A stretch of 64,000 nucleotides of DNA from an uncultured Deferribacterales bacterium. GTDB lineage: Bacteria > Chrysiogenota > Deferribacteres > Deferribacterales > Mucispirillaceae. Position 1 is the stretch's first letter. The number at the start of each line of letters is the position of its first letter. Below the pieces are notes generated by a model, which was given only the letters and a program-made list of their open reading frames with translations, searched no databases and was not told the DNA's origin. Of this stretch, positions 1 through 9,375 are shown one piece after another. Location: assembly GCA_947853665.1 (NCBI GenBank), contig CANTXF010000008.1, positions 18,720-82,719 on the forward strand, given 5' to 3'. The translations under genes and the position numbers were made by a program.

Positions 1-549
1 CGCCATACACCTTATGGCCTCGTACATTTCGTCGTCCGCCTTGCCTCTGAAAAAGGTGGCGGGCTGTTCTCCTCTGTAAAAGGTTCTGGCGGCTCCGCAA
101 AGCTCGTCGAAAGACGTTTCCGGCTCTCCCGAGCCGAAGCCGGCTATAAGATAGCCCTCGATGCCGTCGGAAAGATACAGGGCGTAAAAAATAGTCTCCT
201 TACCTTCCGTAAACTCGACGCCGCCGCATATCTCAAGGCCCGGCATATCGTCCACTATCAGCTCTCTTGCGGCGTAAAGGCCCGCTTTCTCACGGCCTAA
301 AAGCCTTTCAAGCGCCTCGGAAAGCCTGTCCTGAATAGCAAGCTCGCCGGCAGGAAGGGCTTTTCCGGCGGCAAGTATGTAATCCTCGCCGCCTTTTTGC
401 CACCCCAGGGCGATCATATCTCCGCCGCCTGTTACTTTCGCCGCGCCGCCTTTCCCGCCGTCCTCCAGAATCGTAAAATCGCGCGGATTTTCCTTATCGC
501 CCTCTTTTACGGAGTAGCAGGCCATGATCGCCTTTATCCATTTTTCCAT
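1..549 (-). CDS. Hypothetical protein, C-terminus cut by window edge
   Basis: An open frame of 183 codons runs from an ATG at 549 to the left edge without a stop, so the C-terminus is missing. A GGAG motif sits about 7 nt upstream of the ATG. The protein begins MEKWIKAIMACYSVKEGDKE, is acidic and glycine-rich, and has no signal peptide or membrane segment in the visible part. I do not recognise the family. It follows fabI by 12 bp on the same strand and is probably the last visible gene of the yebC-to-fabI operon. No function is proposed. Confidence 0.75.
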   Translation of the reverse strand, partial: MEKWIKAIMACYSVKEGDKENPRDFTILEDGGKGGAAKVTGGGDMIALGWQKGGEDYILAAGKALPAGELAIQDRLSEALERLLGREKAGLYAARELIVDDMPGLEICGGVEFTEGKETIFYALYLSDGIEGYLIAGFGSGEPETSFDELCGAARTFYRGEQPATFFRGKADDEMYEAIRCMA

Positions 550-561
550 TATAAACTCCAA

Positions 562-1332
562 TCAGAAACCCATAATATTATAACCCGCGTCCACATGTAT
601 CACTTCGCCGGTTATGTTTTTGGAAAGGTCGCTGGCGAGAAACGCCGCGCAGCCTCCGCAGTCGTTTATATCCACGTTGCGGCCGAGAGGCGCCCTTTCG
701 CTGTAAACGGGCAGCATGGAGCGGAACCCGGACACGCCCGCGGCGGAAACTGTTTTTATAGGACCGGCCGATATGGCGTTCACGCGCACGCTCTTTTTGC
801 CCATATCCACCGCCAGATAGCGCACTGTGGCTTCCAGAGCTGCCTTCGCCACGCCCATAACGTTATAGTTTGGAACGACCTTCTCTGCGCCGTAGTAAGT
901 CATCGTTATAACGGAGCCTTCGGGAGAAAGCAGACGCTCGAATTTATTAGCCACTGCCACAAGGGTGTAAACGCTTATATTCATAGCCGTAAGGAAATCG
1001 GCCCTTGCAGTGTCCGCGTATCTGCCGGCAAGGCACTCGTGGGGAGCGAAAGCAACGGAATGGACTATACAGTCGAGAGAGCCGTATTTTTTTTCCGCTT
1101 TCAAAGCGAGGGCCTCTATGGCAGAGTCGTCGGAAAGGTCGCACTCCTCAAGAAAGGAAGCACCGAGCTCCTCCGCGATAGGCTTCACCCTGCGCTCTAT
1201 GGAAGAGCCGCCGGCGTAGGAAATGCCAAGCTCCGCCCCCTGCTCTTTCATTTGCCTGGCTATGCCGTAAGCAATGCTTCTGTCGTTAGCTATACCGAAA
1301 ATAAGAACTTTTTTTCCGTCAAGTAAACCCAT
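562..1332 (-). CDS. fabI: Enoyl-[acyl-carrier-protein] reductase (NADH) FabI
   Basis: FabI reduces trans-2-enoyl-ACP to acyl-ACP, the last step of each fatty acid elongation cycle, in the cytoplasm. The 256-aa length is typical. The N-terminus carries the divergent SDR nucleotide motif GIANDRSIAYGIA (residues 13-25). The catalytic pair falls at Tyr156 and Lys163 in NYNVMGVAKAALE, and the C-terminus has the usual DAGYNIMGF ending. It lies 73 bp downstream of radA on the same strand and is likely co-transcribed with the ruv genes. Identification is secure at family level. Confidence 0.96.
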   Translation of the reverse strand: MGLLDGKKVLIFGIANDRSIAYGIARQMKEQGAELGISYAGGSSIERRVKPIAEELGASFLEECDLSDDSAIEALALKAEKKYGSLDCIVHSVAFAPHECLAGRYADTARADFLTAMNISVYTLVAVANKFERLLSPEGSVITMTYYGAEKVVPNYNVMGVAKAALEATVRYLAVDMGKKSVRVNAISAGPIKTVSAAGVSGFRSMLPVYSERAPLGRNVDINDCGGCAAFLASDLSKNITGEVIHVDAGYNIMGF

Positions 1333-1405
1333 AAATTCACCGCCTTATATTATTTAGGAAAAATTCCCGTAAAAATAGCCTAAAAGTATTAAATCCGGAT
1401 CGCAG

Positions 1406-2773
1406 TTATTTTCCCGCGGCCGCCAGATATTCCATCAATCCGCCTATATCTTTTATATTTACCAGCTCTATGCTTTCGCTCTTATCGGATTTTACCGGAA
1501 CGCAGAAAAATTTCATCCCGAATCTGGCGGCTTCGGACATACGCCCCTGCATATTGGGCGCAGGGCGGGCCTCGCCCGTAAGCCCCACCTCGCCGGCAAA
1601 CACCCGGTCGAAGGGTATGGGCTTATCCTTAAAGGATGAAATCAGCGCCGCGCACACGGCCAGGTCCGCCGCAGGCTCGTTTACCCTGAGCCCTCCGGCC
1701 ACGTTAAGGTAAACGTCCGCCCCGGAAAGGCTTAAACCGCCTTTTTTCTCCAATATGGCGATAAGCATATTCAGCCTGTTAGGGTCGAACCCGGTGGCGT
1801 TGCGCTTCGGGTACTGGAAAAAAGTAGGGGCCGCAAGAGCCTGTATTTCCACGATAAAAGGCCGCGAGCCTTCAAGGACCGGGCAGAGAACCTTACCGGC
1901 GGCAGGCTCCTGGCCCAAATCCATAAAGGCTTTATTTCCCGCCTCCAAAAGCCCCTTGGAGGACATTTCAAATATGCCAACCTCGTCTGTGGAGCCGAAA
2001 CGGTTTTTAACAGAGCGCAATATGCGGACGCCTCTCGAATAATCCCCCTCGAAATAAAGCACCGTATCCACAAGATGCTCCAGAACCTTAGGCCCGGCTA
2101 TATTGCCGTCTTTAGTGACCTGGCCCACGATAAAGACGGTAAGGCCTGAGCTTTTGGCCAGCTCCACAAGGCGGTAGGTAATATGGCGCACCTGCCCCAC
2201 CGTGCCGCCGGAGGAGGAAAGCTCGGAGGACACCATCGTCTGTATGGAATCTATTATAAGATAATCGTATTTGTTATCCGCAAGGGTAAAAAGAACGTCC
2301 TCGAAAGCGGTGGTGGCAAGAAGCTCCAGCTTTTCCGGCCTGACGGAAAGCCTGTCCGCCCGGAGACGTATCTGGGCGGGGGATTCCTCGCCGGAAACAT
2401 AGAGAGTGCGCTTTTCCTTTTCCGAAAGAATCCCCGCCACCTGAAGCATTACGGTGGATTTGCCTATACCCGGCTCGCCACCTATAAGCACTACGGAGCC
2501 TTTTACTATGCCGCCTCCAAGCACCTGGTCAAGCTCGCCTATGCCGGTCATAAAGCGGGAAGTTTCAAGCCCTTTGACGCAGGCCAGGCTTACAGGAGAA
2601 GCGGACGGGCTGTATTTGCCGGGCACAGGGCCGCCCGACGGGGAAGGCTTTTCCGCAACCTCCTCCACAAAGCTGTTCCAGGCGGAGCACTCCGGGCAGC
2701 GCCCCATCCATTTGGGAGACACGCTGCCGCAGTTCTGGCATACGTAAGAAGTTTTAATTTTAGCCAAATTCAT
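1406..2773 (-). CDS. radA: DNA repair protein RadA
   Basis: RadA is a RecA-like ATPase that drives branch migration of recombination intermediates. The 455-aa protein has an N-terminal C4 zinc finger (CQNCG...CPEC), a Walker A motif GGEPGIGKST, the RadA-specific KNRFG motif and a C-terminal Lon-protease-like region. The length matches the family. It sits 27 bp downstream of ruvB, so recombination functions are grouped. The start follows a GGGG-containing ribosome site. Confidence 0.96.
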   Translation of the reverse strand: MNLAKIKTSYVCQNCGSVSPKWMGRCPECSAWNSFVEEVAEKPSPSGGPVPGKYSPSASPVSLACVKGLETSRFMTGIGELDQVLGGGIVKGSVVLIGGEPGIGKSTVMLQVAGILSEKEKRTLYVSGEESPAQIRLRADRLSVRPEKLELLATTAFEDVLFTLADNKYDYLIIDSIQTMVSSELSSSGGTVGQVRHITYRLVELAKSSGLTVFIVGQVTKDGNIAGPKVLEHLVDTVLYFEGDYSRGVRILRSVKNRFGSTDEVGIFEMSSKGLLEAGNKAFMDLGQEPAAGKVLCPVLEGSRPFIVEIQALAAPTFFQYPKRNATGFDPNRLNMLIAILEKKGGLSLSGADVYLNVAGGLRVNEPAADLAVCAALISSFKDKPIPFDRVFAGEVGLTGEARPAPNMQGRMSEAARFGMKFFCVPVKSDKSESIELVNIKDIGGLMEYLAAAGK

Positions 2774-2800
2774 ATCCCCGCTGAAAAAAACCGCACGAGC

Positions 2801-3829
2801 CTACTCGTCAATGTAATCTTCGATGGTGGTTTCTTTATTCATTTTAACGCCCAGATGGTCGTAAGCCATTTTAGTGGCCACGCGGCCTCTGGGTGTTTTT
2901 TTCACAAACCCGCGGAATATGAGGAAAGGCTCTATAACGTCCTCTATAGTGTCCTTTTCCTCGCTGGTGGCGGCGGCCAGGGTTTCCACCCCCACGGGGC
3001 CGCCGTCGTATTTGTGTATTATGGCTTCAAGAAGGCGGCGGTCGCCGGAGTCAAGACCTTCCCCGTCTATTTCAAGGCGCTCGAGGCCGTCCTTAGCCAC
3101 GTTAAGGGAAATTACGCCCTTATTGAACACATGGGCGAAATCCCTCATCCTGCGCAGTATCCTGTGGGCTATGCGGGGAGTGCCCCTGCTCCTGCGGGCG
3201 ATTTCAAGGGCCGCGGGCATTTCTATATCCGTGCCGAGAAGAGAGGCCCCCCGCGACACAATCCGCGCCAGCTCCTCGTCCGTGTAAAACTCAAGGCGTA
3301 TTATCATGCCGAACCTGTCCCGCAGGGGAGAGGTAAGAAGGCCGGCCCTGGTAGTAGCCCCTACGAGAGTAAACCGGGGAAGATCAAGCCGCATGGACCT
3401 TGCCGCCGGGCCCTGCCCTATAAGAAGATCCAGCTTAAAATCCTCCATAGCGGGGTAAAGTATCTCCTCCACGGAGGCGTTCAGCCTGTGTATCTCGTCG
3501 ATAAAAAGCACTTCTCTCGGCGTAAGATTCGTAAGCAGAGCCGCCAGATCCCCGGATTTTTCTATGGTGGGGCCGCTGGTGGTTTTAATATTGACCCCAA
3601 GCTCTCTGGCTATTATATACGCAAGGGTGGTTTTGCCCAGGCCGGGAGGTCCGTAAAAAAGGCAGTGGTCAAGGTTTTCGCCCCGCTCTTTGGCGGCCCT
3701 GACATATACTTTAAGGTTGGATATTACTTTTTTCTGGCCTGTGTACTCGTCGAAGGTCTCCGGGCGCAGGGCGGCTCCTCCCCTATCCTCCTGAATTTCG
3801 CCGCCGTTTAATATGTCGTCTCTTTCCAT
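2801..3829 (-). CDS. ruvB: Holliday junction branch migration helicase RuvB
   Basis: RuvB is the hexameric AAA+ motor that, with RuvA, migrates Holliday junctions. The 342-aa protein contains Walker [10 protein letters not shown], Walker B LFIDEIHR and sensor motif GATTRAG, followed by the winged-helix C-terminus with RTPRGR-type sequence (KTPRGRVAT). Its ATG overlaps the ruvA stop in a TGATG arrangement, indicating translational coupling. Confidence 0.97.
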   Translation of the reverse strand: MERDDILNGGEIQEDRGGAALRPETFDEYTGQKKVISNLKVYVRAAKERGENLDHCLFYGPPGLGKTTLAYIIARELGVNIKTTSGPTIEKSGDLAALLTNLTPREVLFIDEIHRLNASVEEILYPAMEDFKLDLLIGQGPAARSMRLDLPRFTLVGATTRAGLLTSPLRDRFGMIIRLEFYTDEELARIVSRGASLLGTDIEMPAALEIARRSRGTPRIAHRILRRMRDFAHVFNKGVISLNVAKDGLERLEIDGEGLDSGDRRLLEAIIHKYDGGPVGVETLAAATSEEKDTIEDVIEPFLIFRGFVKKTPRGRVATKMAYDHLGVKMNKETTIEDYIDE

Positions 3830-4407
3830 CAGCCTTTACCGGAGAGAATATGGAGGGCGCTTTTCAGCACAGCCTCGAAACCGCCGTCTGCGGGAGCGCC
3901 TTCCACGGCTTTTCTGCAATCGGGCAGCTTGTAACCCAAGTTCACGAGAGCGCCGATAACGTCCTGCTTTACGTCCCCGGCGGGTCCGGATTCGGAGCAT
4001 ACGATACCGTCGAACTTGTCTTTAAGCTCCACGACTATCCTTTCCGCAGTTTTTTTGCCCACTCCGGGGATGGTCGCAAGCATCGCGTGGTCGGAGGAGC
4101 CTATGGCCTGCCTAAGCTGCTCCGGGCCGATACCGCCCAATATTTTTACGGCCAGCTTGGGCCCGATGCCGGAAACAGTTATCAACAGAAGAAAAAGCTG
4201 TTTTTCTTCCAGAGTGGCAAAGCCGAAAAGATATACGCCGTCCTCCCGGACCGACATATGGGTATAGATACGGGCCTCCTCCCCAACGGCGGGAAGGGCC
4301 GCGTATGTGGCCAGAGATACGGAGGCTTCGTAAGCCACGCCGTTTACGTCCACGGCCACGGAAGAAGGCTGCTTTTCAACCAGCCTGCCAGAGAGTCTGT
4401 AAATCAA
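3829..4407 (-). CDS. ruvA: Holliday junction branch migration protein RuvA (TTG start)
   Basis: RuvA binds the four-way junction and loads RuvB. Helix-hairpin-helix motifs are visible ([12 protein letters not shown] and [19 protein letters not shown]). A longer frame opens at 4443, but I chose the TTG at 4407: it gives the usual N-terminus [11 protein letters not shown], has GGAGGA about 9 nt upstream, and overlaps the ruvC TGA stop. The resulting 192 aa is normal for RuvA. The gene lies between ruvC and ruvB, overlapping both. Confidence 0.94.
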   Translation of the reverse strand: MIYRLSGRLVEKQPSSVAVDVNGVAYEASVSLATYAALPAVGEEARIYTHMSVREDGVYLFGFATLEEKQLFLLLITVSGIGPKLAVKILGGIGPEQLRQAIGSSDHAMLATIPGVGKKTAERIVVELKDKFDGIVCSESGPAGDVKQDVIGALVNLGYKLPDCRKAVEGAPADGGFEAVLKSALHILSGKG

Positions 4408-4889
4408 ACCGGTATTCCTCCCGTTTCCGCGTAGGTAAGGCATATTCCGCAGGCAAGGGCGTCCGTAACGTCGAGAGGAACGCCCTTAAAAAGAATGTTA
4501 AGGTGCATTTCCACCAGCTTCTTCACCTGCTCCTTTTCAGCCTTTCCGTAGCCCGTAACGGCTTTTTTTATCTGGAGCGCGGAATACTCCCTGACGGGCA
4601 CGTCATGAGCTATAAGGGCCCCTATTATGGCGCCTCTGGCCTGCCCGAGAAGCAGGGCACTCCTTGAGTTGTTGGAAGTAAAAATATTCTCCACGGCGGC
4701 AATTTCCGGCTTATATTCCACAACGGCTTCCGCAATGCCGGAAATTATCTTTCCCAGCCTGACGGGCAGAGGCTTTTTAGAATCGGTTGTTATAAGCCTG
4801 TGGGCCACGTAGGAGACCCTGCCGCGCTCGCCTTCCAGTATGCCCACGCCCGTTTTATTAAGGCCGGGGTCTATGCCCATGAATATCAT
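4404..4889 (-). CDS. ruvC: Crossover junction endodeoxyribonuclease RuvC
   Basis: RuvC resolves Holliday junctions by symmetric nicking. The 161-aa protein keeps the four acidic catalytic positions: Asp7 in GIDPG, Glu67 in AVENIF, and Asp140 and Asp143 in LDVTDALA. It is 58 bp downstream of yebC and its stop overlaps the TTG start of ruvA. The order yebC-ruvC-ruvA-ruvB-radA is a coherent recombination operon. Confidence 0.96.
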   Translation of the reverse strand: MIFMGIDPGLNKTGVGILEGERGRVSYVAHRLITTDSKKPLPVRLGKIISGIAEAVVEYKPEIAAVENIFTSNNSRSALLLGQARGAIIGALIAHDVPVREYSALQIKKAVTGYGKAEKEQVKKLVEMHLNILFKGVPLDVTDALACGICLTYAETGGIPV

Positions 4890-4947
4890 TTATATCTTCC
4901 TAAAGCTAAAGAAAACCGCTTGAATGCCACGAAACGGAAGAAAAAAA

Positions 4948-5694
4948 TCAATCCATCTCGTCGAAAACGGAATCGTCTATTTTATAGTTGCCGTAAACTT
5001 CCTGCACGTCGTCCAGGTCCTCAAGGGCTTCAACGAGGGCTATTATCTTTTTGGCCGCGTCGCCCTCCACGTCCACCGTCATGCGGGGCTTCATGGCAAT
5101 TTCGGCGAACTCCGGCTCTATGCCGTTTTCCGCCAGCTTGTTTTTAACGGCTTCAAAATCCGCCGGGGCGGTGGTTATGGAGTATATATCACCGTCGGTT
5201 ACAACGTCCTCGGCTCCCGCCTCAAGGGCGTAGTCCATTATTTCGTCCTCGGAGCAGGCGCTTACGGGAACCTCTATTATGCCCTTGTTGTCGAACTGCC
5301 AGGAAACGGCCCCGGCCTCGGCCATGGAGCCGCCGCGCTTCGTTATAACCGTGCGCACTTCCATAATGGTGCGGTTCCTGTTGTCCGTAAGGGTTTTTAC
5401 CAGTATACCCACTCCGCCGGGAGCGTAGCCTTCGTACATTATATCTTCGAACACCTGGTCGTTTCCCTCGCCCGTGCCCTTCTTTATGGCTCTTTCCACA
5501 TTATCCTTGGGCATATTGGCGGCCCTGGCTTTGTCGAGGGCAAGGCGCAGGCGTGAATTGGAGCTGGGGTCTCCGCCGCCTATTTTGGCGGCGACCGTAA
5601 GCTCGCGGCCGATTTTTGTGAAAATCTTGCCTTTCTTATTGTCCTGCGCTTCCTTCCTGTGCTTGATGTTCGACCACTTACTGTGTCCTGACAT
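4948..5694 (-). CDS. yebC: YebC/PmpR family transcriptional regulatory or ribosome-assisting protein
   Basis: The protein is 248 aa and starts with the family signature MSGHSKWSNIKHRK, followed by the KARAANMPKDNVERAIKKG motif. Family members have been described as transcription regulators and, in the TACO1-like group, as helpers of translation at difficult motifs; the sequence does not tell which role applies here. It is the first gene of the ruv operon, preceded by GGAGG before the ATG, and follows a terminator that closes the DUF1015 gene. Confidence 0.94.
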   Translation of the reverse strand: MSGHSKWSNIKHRKEAQDNKKGKIFTKIGRELTVAAKIGGGDPSSNSRLRLALDKARAANMPKDNVERAIKKGTGEGNDQVFEDIMYEGYAPGGVGILVKTLTDNRNRTIMEVRTVITKRGGSMAEAGAVSWQFDNKGIIEVPVSACSEDEIMDYALEAGAEDVVTDGDIYSITTAPADFEAVKNKLAENGIEPEFAEIAMKPRMTVDVEGDAAKKIIALVEALEDLDDVQEVYGNYKIDDSVFDEMD

Positions 5695-5810
5695 AAATCC
5701 TCCGCAACACCGTATTTCAAGTTTATCAGTTTTAAATTTATATTCAGCCTTATAGCTTGCCTTATATCCGAAATTTTTTCAAGACAGAAATGGCCGCCTC
5801 CGGCCCAACG

Positions 5811-5836
5811 AAAAACCGCCGGAGGATTTCCGGCGG
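5811..5836 (-). terminator. Rho-independent terminator of the DUF1015 gene
   Basis: A perfect 8-bp stem (CCGCCGGA at 5816-5823 with TCCGGCGG at 5829-5836, 5-nt loop) is followed on the minus strand by TTTTTCG. It lies just past the stop of the gene ending at 5847 and before the yebC leader. Confidence 0.85.
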
Positions 5837-5846
5837 CGGTAAGCGT

Positions 5847-7106
5847 TTAAAGGTCGTTAAACAGAAGGCCAGTGGCCAGCTTCGGATAAAAGAAGGTGGA
5901 TTTCTGTGGCATTACTAGGCCGCTTTCCGAAACTTCCCTTATGGTCTCCATATCCTCCGGATGGAGCAAAAAAGCCACCGACGGGTGAGATGCCCGGTAT
6001 TTCTCTATTTCCTCTAAGGTCTGGATAAAATGTATGCCGTCCTTCGCAAGGAGCTTTTCGTCCGTAAAGCCGAGCTGGGCTTTAAGAACGAGGTCTTCCA
6101 GAAGGTATGTGTCCACCTTGCGGTAAACGGGATGAAGGCACTCTATGGATTCTTTTATTATCTTCATGCCGTAATTTCCCTGCATACCCATGAAAACCCA
6201 CGCGCCGGTAGTATCCGCCGTGTCTTTCATAAAGGCGTCGACCGCCTCTTTATCCGCCAGGGGAACGTAATCGAACATAGGCTTTAGCCCTTCCAGAAGA
6301 ACGGAATCCTGAAAATCCGCGGGCACGTCCGCCACCCTGTGGGTAGGGAACACCTTTAACCCTTCGTCCTGAAAGTTTATGAACATCATCATCACGAAAT
6401 CGTAGGGCTTTATCTCGTCGGAGGAATCCCCGTTGGCCGAGCGCATATCGTCCCTGTATTTGAGGGCCGTTTCGTACCGGTGGTGGCCGTCTGCGATATA
6501 TATGGCTTTATCCTGCATAAAGCTTACGATTTTTTCCATATCCTCCGGGTCGTCCACGACCCATATAGAGTGCTTTACCTTATCGTCGTCCACCGCGGAA
6601 GCCGCCGGCATGGTTTTCTTTATTTCGTTGAAAAGCGGGGCCAGTCTGTTCTCCCCGTCCTGATAAAGGCCGAACACTTCGGAAAAATTGGCCTTGCTGG
6701 CTTTCATAAGCTCGTAGCGGTCCTGTTTGGGGCCGGAGTGGGTCTTTTCATGGGGAAAAACCTGCCCTTTGCCGAATTCCGAAAGCTTGAGAATCCCAAC
6801 GAAACCGGAGCGGACGTACTGCCTGCCGTCGTATTCGTAAACCTGCTCGTAGAGATAAAAGGCGGGATGTTCCTCCTTTATGAGAACCCCGTCGAAAAGC
6901 CACTGCCTGTATAAATCCCCGGCGATTTTATATTTATCCTCGCCGCCCGACGGCAAATCTATCTGCACCACGTTATAAGGCGAACGGGCGACATACTTTT
7001 CCCGCATTTCCGGCGATATAACGTCGTAGGGCGGAGCTATCACCTGTTTGAGCAATACCTTTTCGGGATTATACTTAACACCTCTGAAAGGCCTTACAAT
7101 AGACAC
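5847..7106 (-). CDS. DUF1015 family protein
   Basis: This 419-aa cytoplasmic protein matches the DUF1015 family: an N-terminal VRPFRGVKYNPEKV-type opening, APPYDVISPEMREKY, FPHEKTHSGPKQDR and the histidine-rich YIADGHHRYETALKYRD motif. The biochemical role of the family is not established; members often sit near amino acid or one-carbon metabolism genes. Here it is a single-gene unit, with a terminator immediately downstream and a 218-bp gap from tyrS upstream. Confidence 0.9.
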   Translation of the reverse strand: MSIVRPFRGVKYNPEKVLLKQVIAPPYDVISPEMREKYVARSPYNVVQIDLPSGGEDKYKIAGDLYRQWLFDGVLIKEEHPAFYLYEQVYEYDGRQYVRSGFVGILKLSEFGKGQVFPHEKTHSGPKQDRYELMKASKANFSEVFGLYQDGENRLAPLFNEIKKTMPAASAVDDDKVKHSIWVVDDPEDMEKIVSFMQDKAIYIADGHHRYETALKYRDDMRSANGDSSDEIKPYDFVMMMFINFQDEGLKVFPTHRVADVPADFQDSVLLEGLKPMFDYVPLADKEAVDAFMKDTADTTGAWVFMGMQGNYGMKIIKESIECLHPVYRKVDTYLLEDLVLKAQLGFTDEKLLAKDGIHFIQTLEEIEKYRASHPSVAFLLHPEDMETIREVSESGLVMPQKSTFFYPKLATGLLFNDL

Positions 7107-7324
7107 GTTTCTGCCTCCTTCATTTTCGTAAGGACATAATCGATAACCCTGGCGGCGTCCCTTAACGGGGTAAAGGGCTACGGGTATCCGCCTTTAAACG
7201 TCCGAGGCAAAGCCCCGCCCCGGCTTATAAAGCCCGGCCGGGATAAGCCAGACGCAAAGGCCGCGGAAAAGACTTCCGCCGCTTTCGCCCGTTTTAGCCC
7301 GCGAATAGGAAAGTCCGCCGCAAT

Positions 7325-8506
7325 CTATATAATTATCTTCGCGAATCTGCGTTTTCCGACTTTAAGAACGCCTGAGCGCTCCGGAAACGCGGAAAGGTCC
7401 GAAACCCTTTCTCCGTCGAAATATATACCGCCCTGCTCCGCAAGCCTGCGGGCGTCGGTTTTCGACTGAGCGAAGTTAAGCGCCGTTATTATATCAAGCA
7501 GGCTTTTTCCGCCGCCTTCGTATTCCGGCATATCCTCCGGGTTTTCCTTTCTGGAAAAAACCCGCTCGAAATTTTCTCTGGCAGCTCTTGAGGCCGCCTG
7601 CCCGTGATAACGCTCCACAATCTCGGAAGCCAGCCTTTTTTTAGCTTCCATGGGGTGGAGACCGCCGCTTTCTATATCGGCTTTCATTTTATCTATCTCC
7701 GCCAGAGAAAGGTCGCTCAAAAGGGTGTAATACCTGAACATAAGCTCGTCCGTAACGGACATCAGCTTGCCGAACATATCGTCCGGGGCCTCGGATATGC
7801 CCACGTAGTTGCCGAGGGATTTGCTCATTTTCTGCACGCCGTCAAGCCCCTCTATTATAGGCATGGTAATGGCCACCTGAGGCTTGAGGCCGTAGCTTCT
7901 CAAAAGATCCCGGCCCACGAGCAGGTTAAATTTCTGGTCCGTGCCGCCAAGCTCCACGTCGGCATTCATGGCGACGGAATCGTAGCCCTGCATAAGGGGA
8001 TACATAAATTCGTGCATACCTATAGGCTGGCCCGCGTGGTATCTTTTCTGAAAGTCGTCCCTTTCGAGAATCCTCGCCACGGTAGCCTTCGCCGTAAGCT
8101 CAAGCACGCCTCTCGTGCCCAGCTTATCGAGCCACAGGCTGTTGAAGGCTATTTCCGTCTTGTCGGGGTCGAGTATTTTAAATACCTGCTCCTTATAGGT
8201 TTCCGCGTTGGCAAGCACCTGCTCCCTCGTAAGGGGCTTTCTGGTTTCCGACTTGCCGGAAGGGTCTCCTATCATGCCGGTAAAATCCCCTATAAGAAAA
8301 ACCACATTATGACCCAGGGCCTGAAAATGCTTCATTTTCTGCAGCACGACAGTGTGGCCCAGATGAAGGTCGGGAGCGGTGGGGTCGAAGCCCGCCTTTA
8401 CCGTAAGGGGCCTGCCGCTTCGCAGCTTTTCGGCCAAATCCGCCTCGGAAATAATCTCCCCCGTACCCCTGCGCAGGAGTTCAAGCTGTTCTTCAACGCT
8501 TAACAA
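7325..8506 (-). CDS. tyrS: Tyrosyl-tRNA synthetase
   Basis: TyrS charges tRNA-Tyr. The 393-aa protein has the class I HIGH-type motif HLGH (48-51) in [13 protein letters not shown], the KMSKS loop in [13 protein letters not shown], and a C-terminal S4 RNA-binding region ([15 protein letters not shown]). The length and the HLGH sequence fit the longer bacterial TyrS subgroup (TyrZ-like). It lies 54 bp downstream of the prepilin peptidase gene. Confidence 0.96.
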   Translation of the reverse strand: MLSVEEQLELLRRGTGEIISEADLAEKLRSGRPLTVKAGFDPTAPDLHLGHTVVLQKMKHFQALGHNVVFLIGDFTGMIGDPSGKSETRKPLTREQVLANAETYKEQVFKILDPDKTEIAFNSLWLDKLGTRGVLELTAKATVARILERDDFQKRYHAGQPIGMHEFMYPLMQGYDSVAMNADVELGGTDQKFNLLVGRDLLRSYGLKPQVAITMPIIEGLDGVQKMSKSLGNYVGISEAPDDMFGKLMSVTDELMFRYYTLLSDLSLAEIDKMKADIESGGLHPMEAKKRLASEIVERYHGQAASRAARENFERVFSRKENPEDMPEYEGGGKSLLDIITALNFAQSKTDARRLAEQGGIYFDGERVSDLSAFPERSGVLKVGKRRFAKIII

Positions 8507-8560
8507 TTTTACACCAGCCTCGATTAGTATCCATGAAAATATTTCAATAAATGCTTTTTG

Positions 8561-9319
8561 TCAAAAAGAAATCTTCAACGTGTTCTCAAAAAACAGATAA
8601 ATTATCCCGCCCGCCGAAAGCATGGGAGCGAACGGAATGGGATACCGCCTGTTACCCGTGGCGGCTATGGCGGCAAAACCCGCCGCCACCCCTAAAAAGG
8701 CCCCTATGGTAAGCACGGCGGGAATACCGGCAGGCCCGGTAAAAGCGCCTATAAGGGCAAGAAGCGTGAAATCGCCTTCGCCCATACCCTCCGCCCCTCT
8801 TAAAGCGGAATAAACACAGGCCGGTATATAGAGCACCAGATAACCGGCGGCCCACCCCGCGAGAGCCTCCGAAAAGCGGCCGCAGTAAAAGGCGAAGCAA
8901 AGGGCCGCCGCCGCCCCCAGGGCGGGATATACTACCGGGATAACGCCCGTTTCAAAATTTTTATCCAGAGCCGTCTCTATATCCGTAAAAGAGGCCGCCA
9001 GCAATATAAAGCACAGAAAGGCATATCCCGCCCCTCTGGCCCCCGCGCCGAATTTCAGATATATAAGAACGAAAACGGCGCATGTCGTAAGCTCCACAAG
9101 GGGATAAAAAAACGATATGCCGCTTCCGCAGTTTCTGCATCTGCCCCGCAGGAGAAGCCAGCCCAGCACCGGGATATTATCCCGCCACCTTACGGGAGAG
9201 CCGCAGGAAACGCAGGAAGACCCCGGGCTTATTATACTTTTTCCTCTTGGCAGCCTGTATATGAGCACGTTCATAAAGCTGCCCATAACAAGCCCCAGAA
9301 GGCCGGCAAAAAACGCCAA
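8561..9319 (-). CDS. pilD: Prepilin peptidase (type IV leader peptidase, PilD family)
   Basis: The 252-aa polytopic membrane protein would cleave and N-methylate type IV prepilins or pseudopilins. Two CxxC pairs (36-39 and 61-64) form the cytoplasmic zinc site, and the aspartyl protease residues are Asp113 (FTDIETALDKNF) and Asp183 (GEGDFTLL). The chosen start is TTG with an AGG-type site about 7 nt upstream. No pilin is in the window; a PilM-like gene lies at 45.7-46.8 kb. Confidence 0.92.
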   Translation of the reverse strand: MAFFAGLLGLVMGSFMNVLIYRLPRGKSIISPGSSCVSCGSPVRWRDNIPVLGWLLLRGRCRNCGSGISFFYPLVELTTCAVFVLIYLKFGAGARGAGYAFLCFILLAASFTDIETALDKNFETGVIPVVYPALGAAAALCFAFYCGRFSEALAGWAAGYLVLYIPACVYSALRGAEGMGEGDFTLLALIGAFTGPAGIPAVLTIGAFLGVAAGFAAIAATGNRRYPIPFAPMLSAGGIIYLFFENTLKISF

Positions 9320-9375
9320 ATCTTACCTCTTGCTCCGGCGGAAAGGCCGCAGGGCCATCCGCTAAAAAAAACCGC

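Noticed and set aside
397..1326. 309-codon plus-strand frame opposite fabI
   Set aside because: Antisense to fabI, whose active-site residues are all present; no independent evidence.
2183..3811. Long 542-codon plus-strand frame opposite radA and ruvB
   Set aside because: It is antisense to two highly conserved genes and has the composition of a shadow frame, with no start site or motif.
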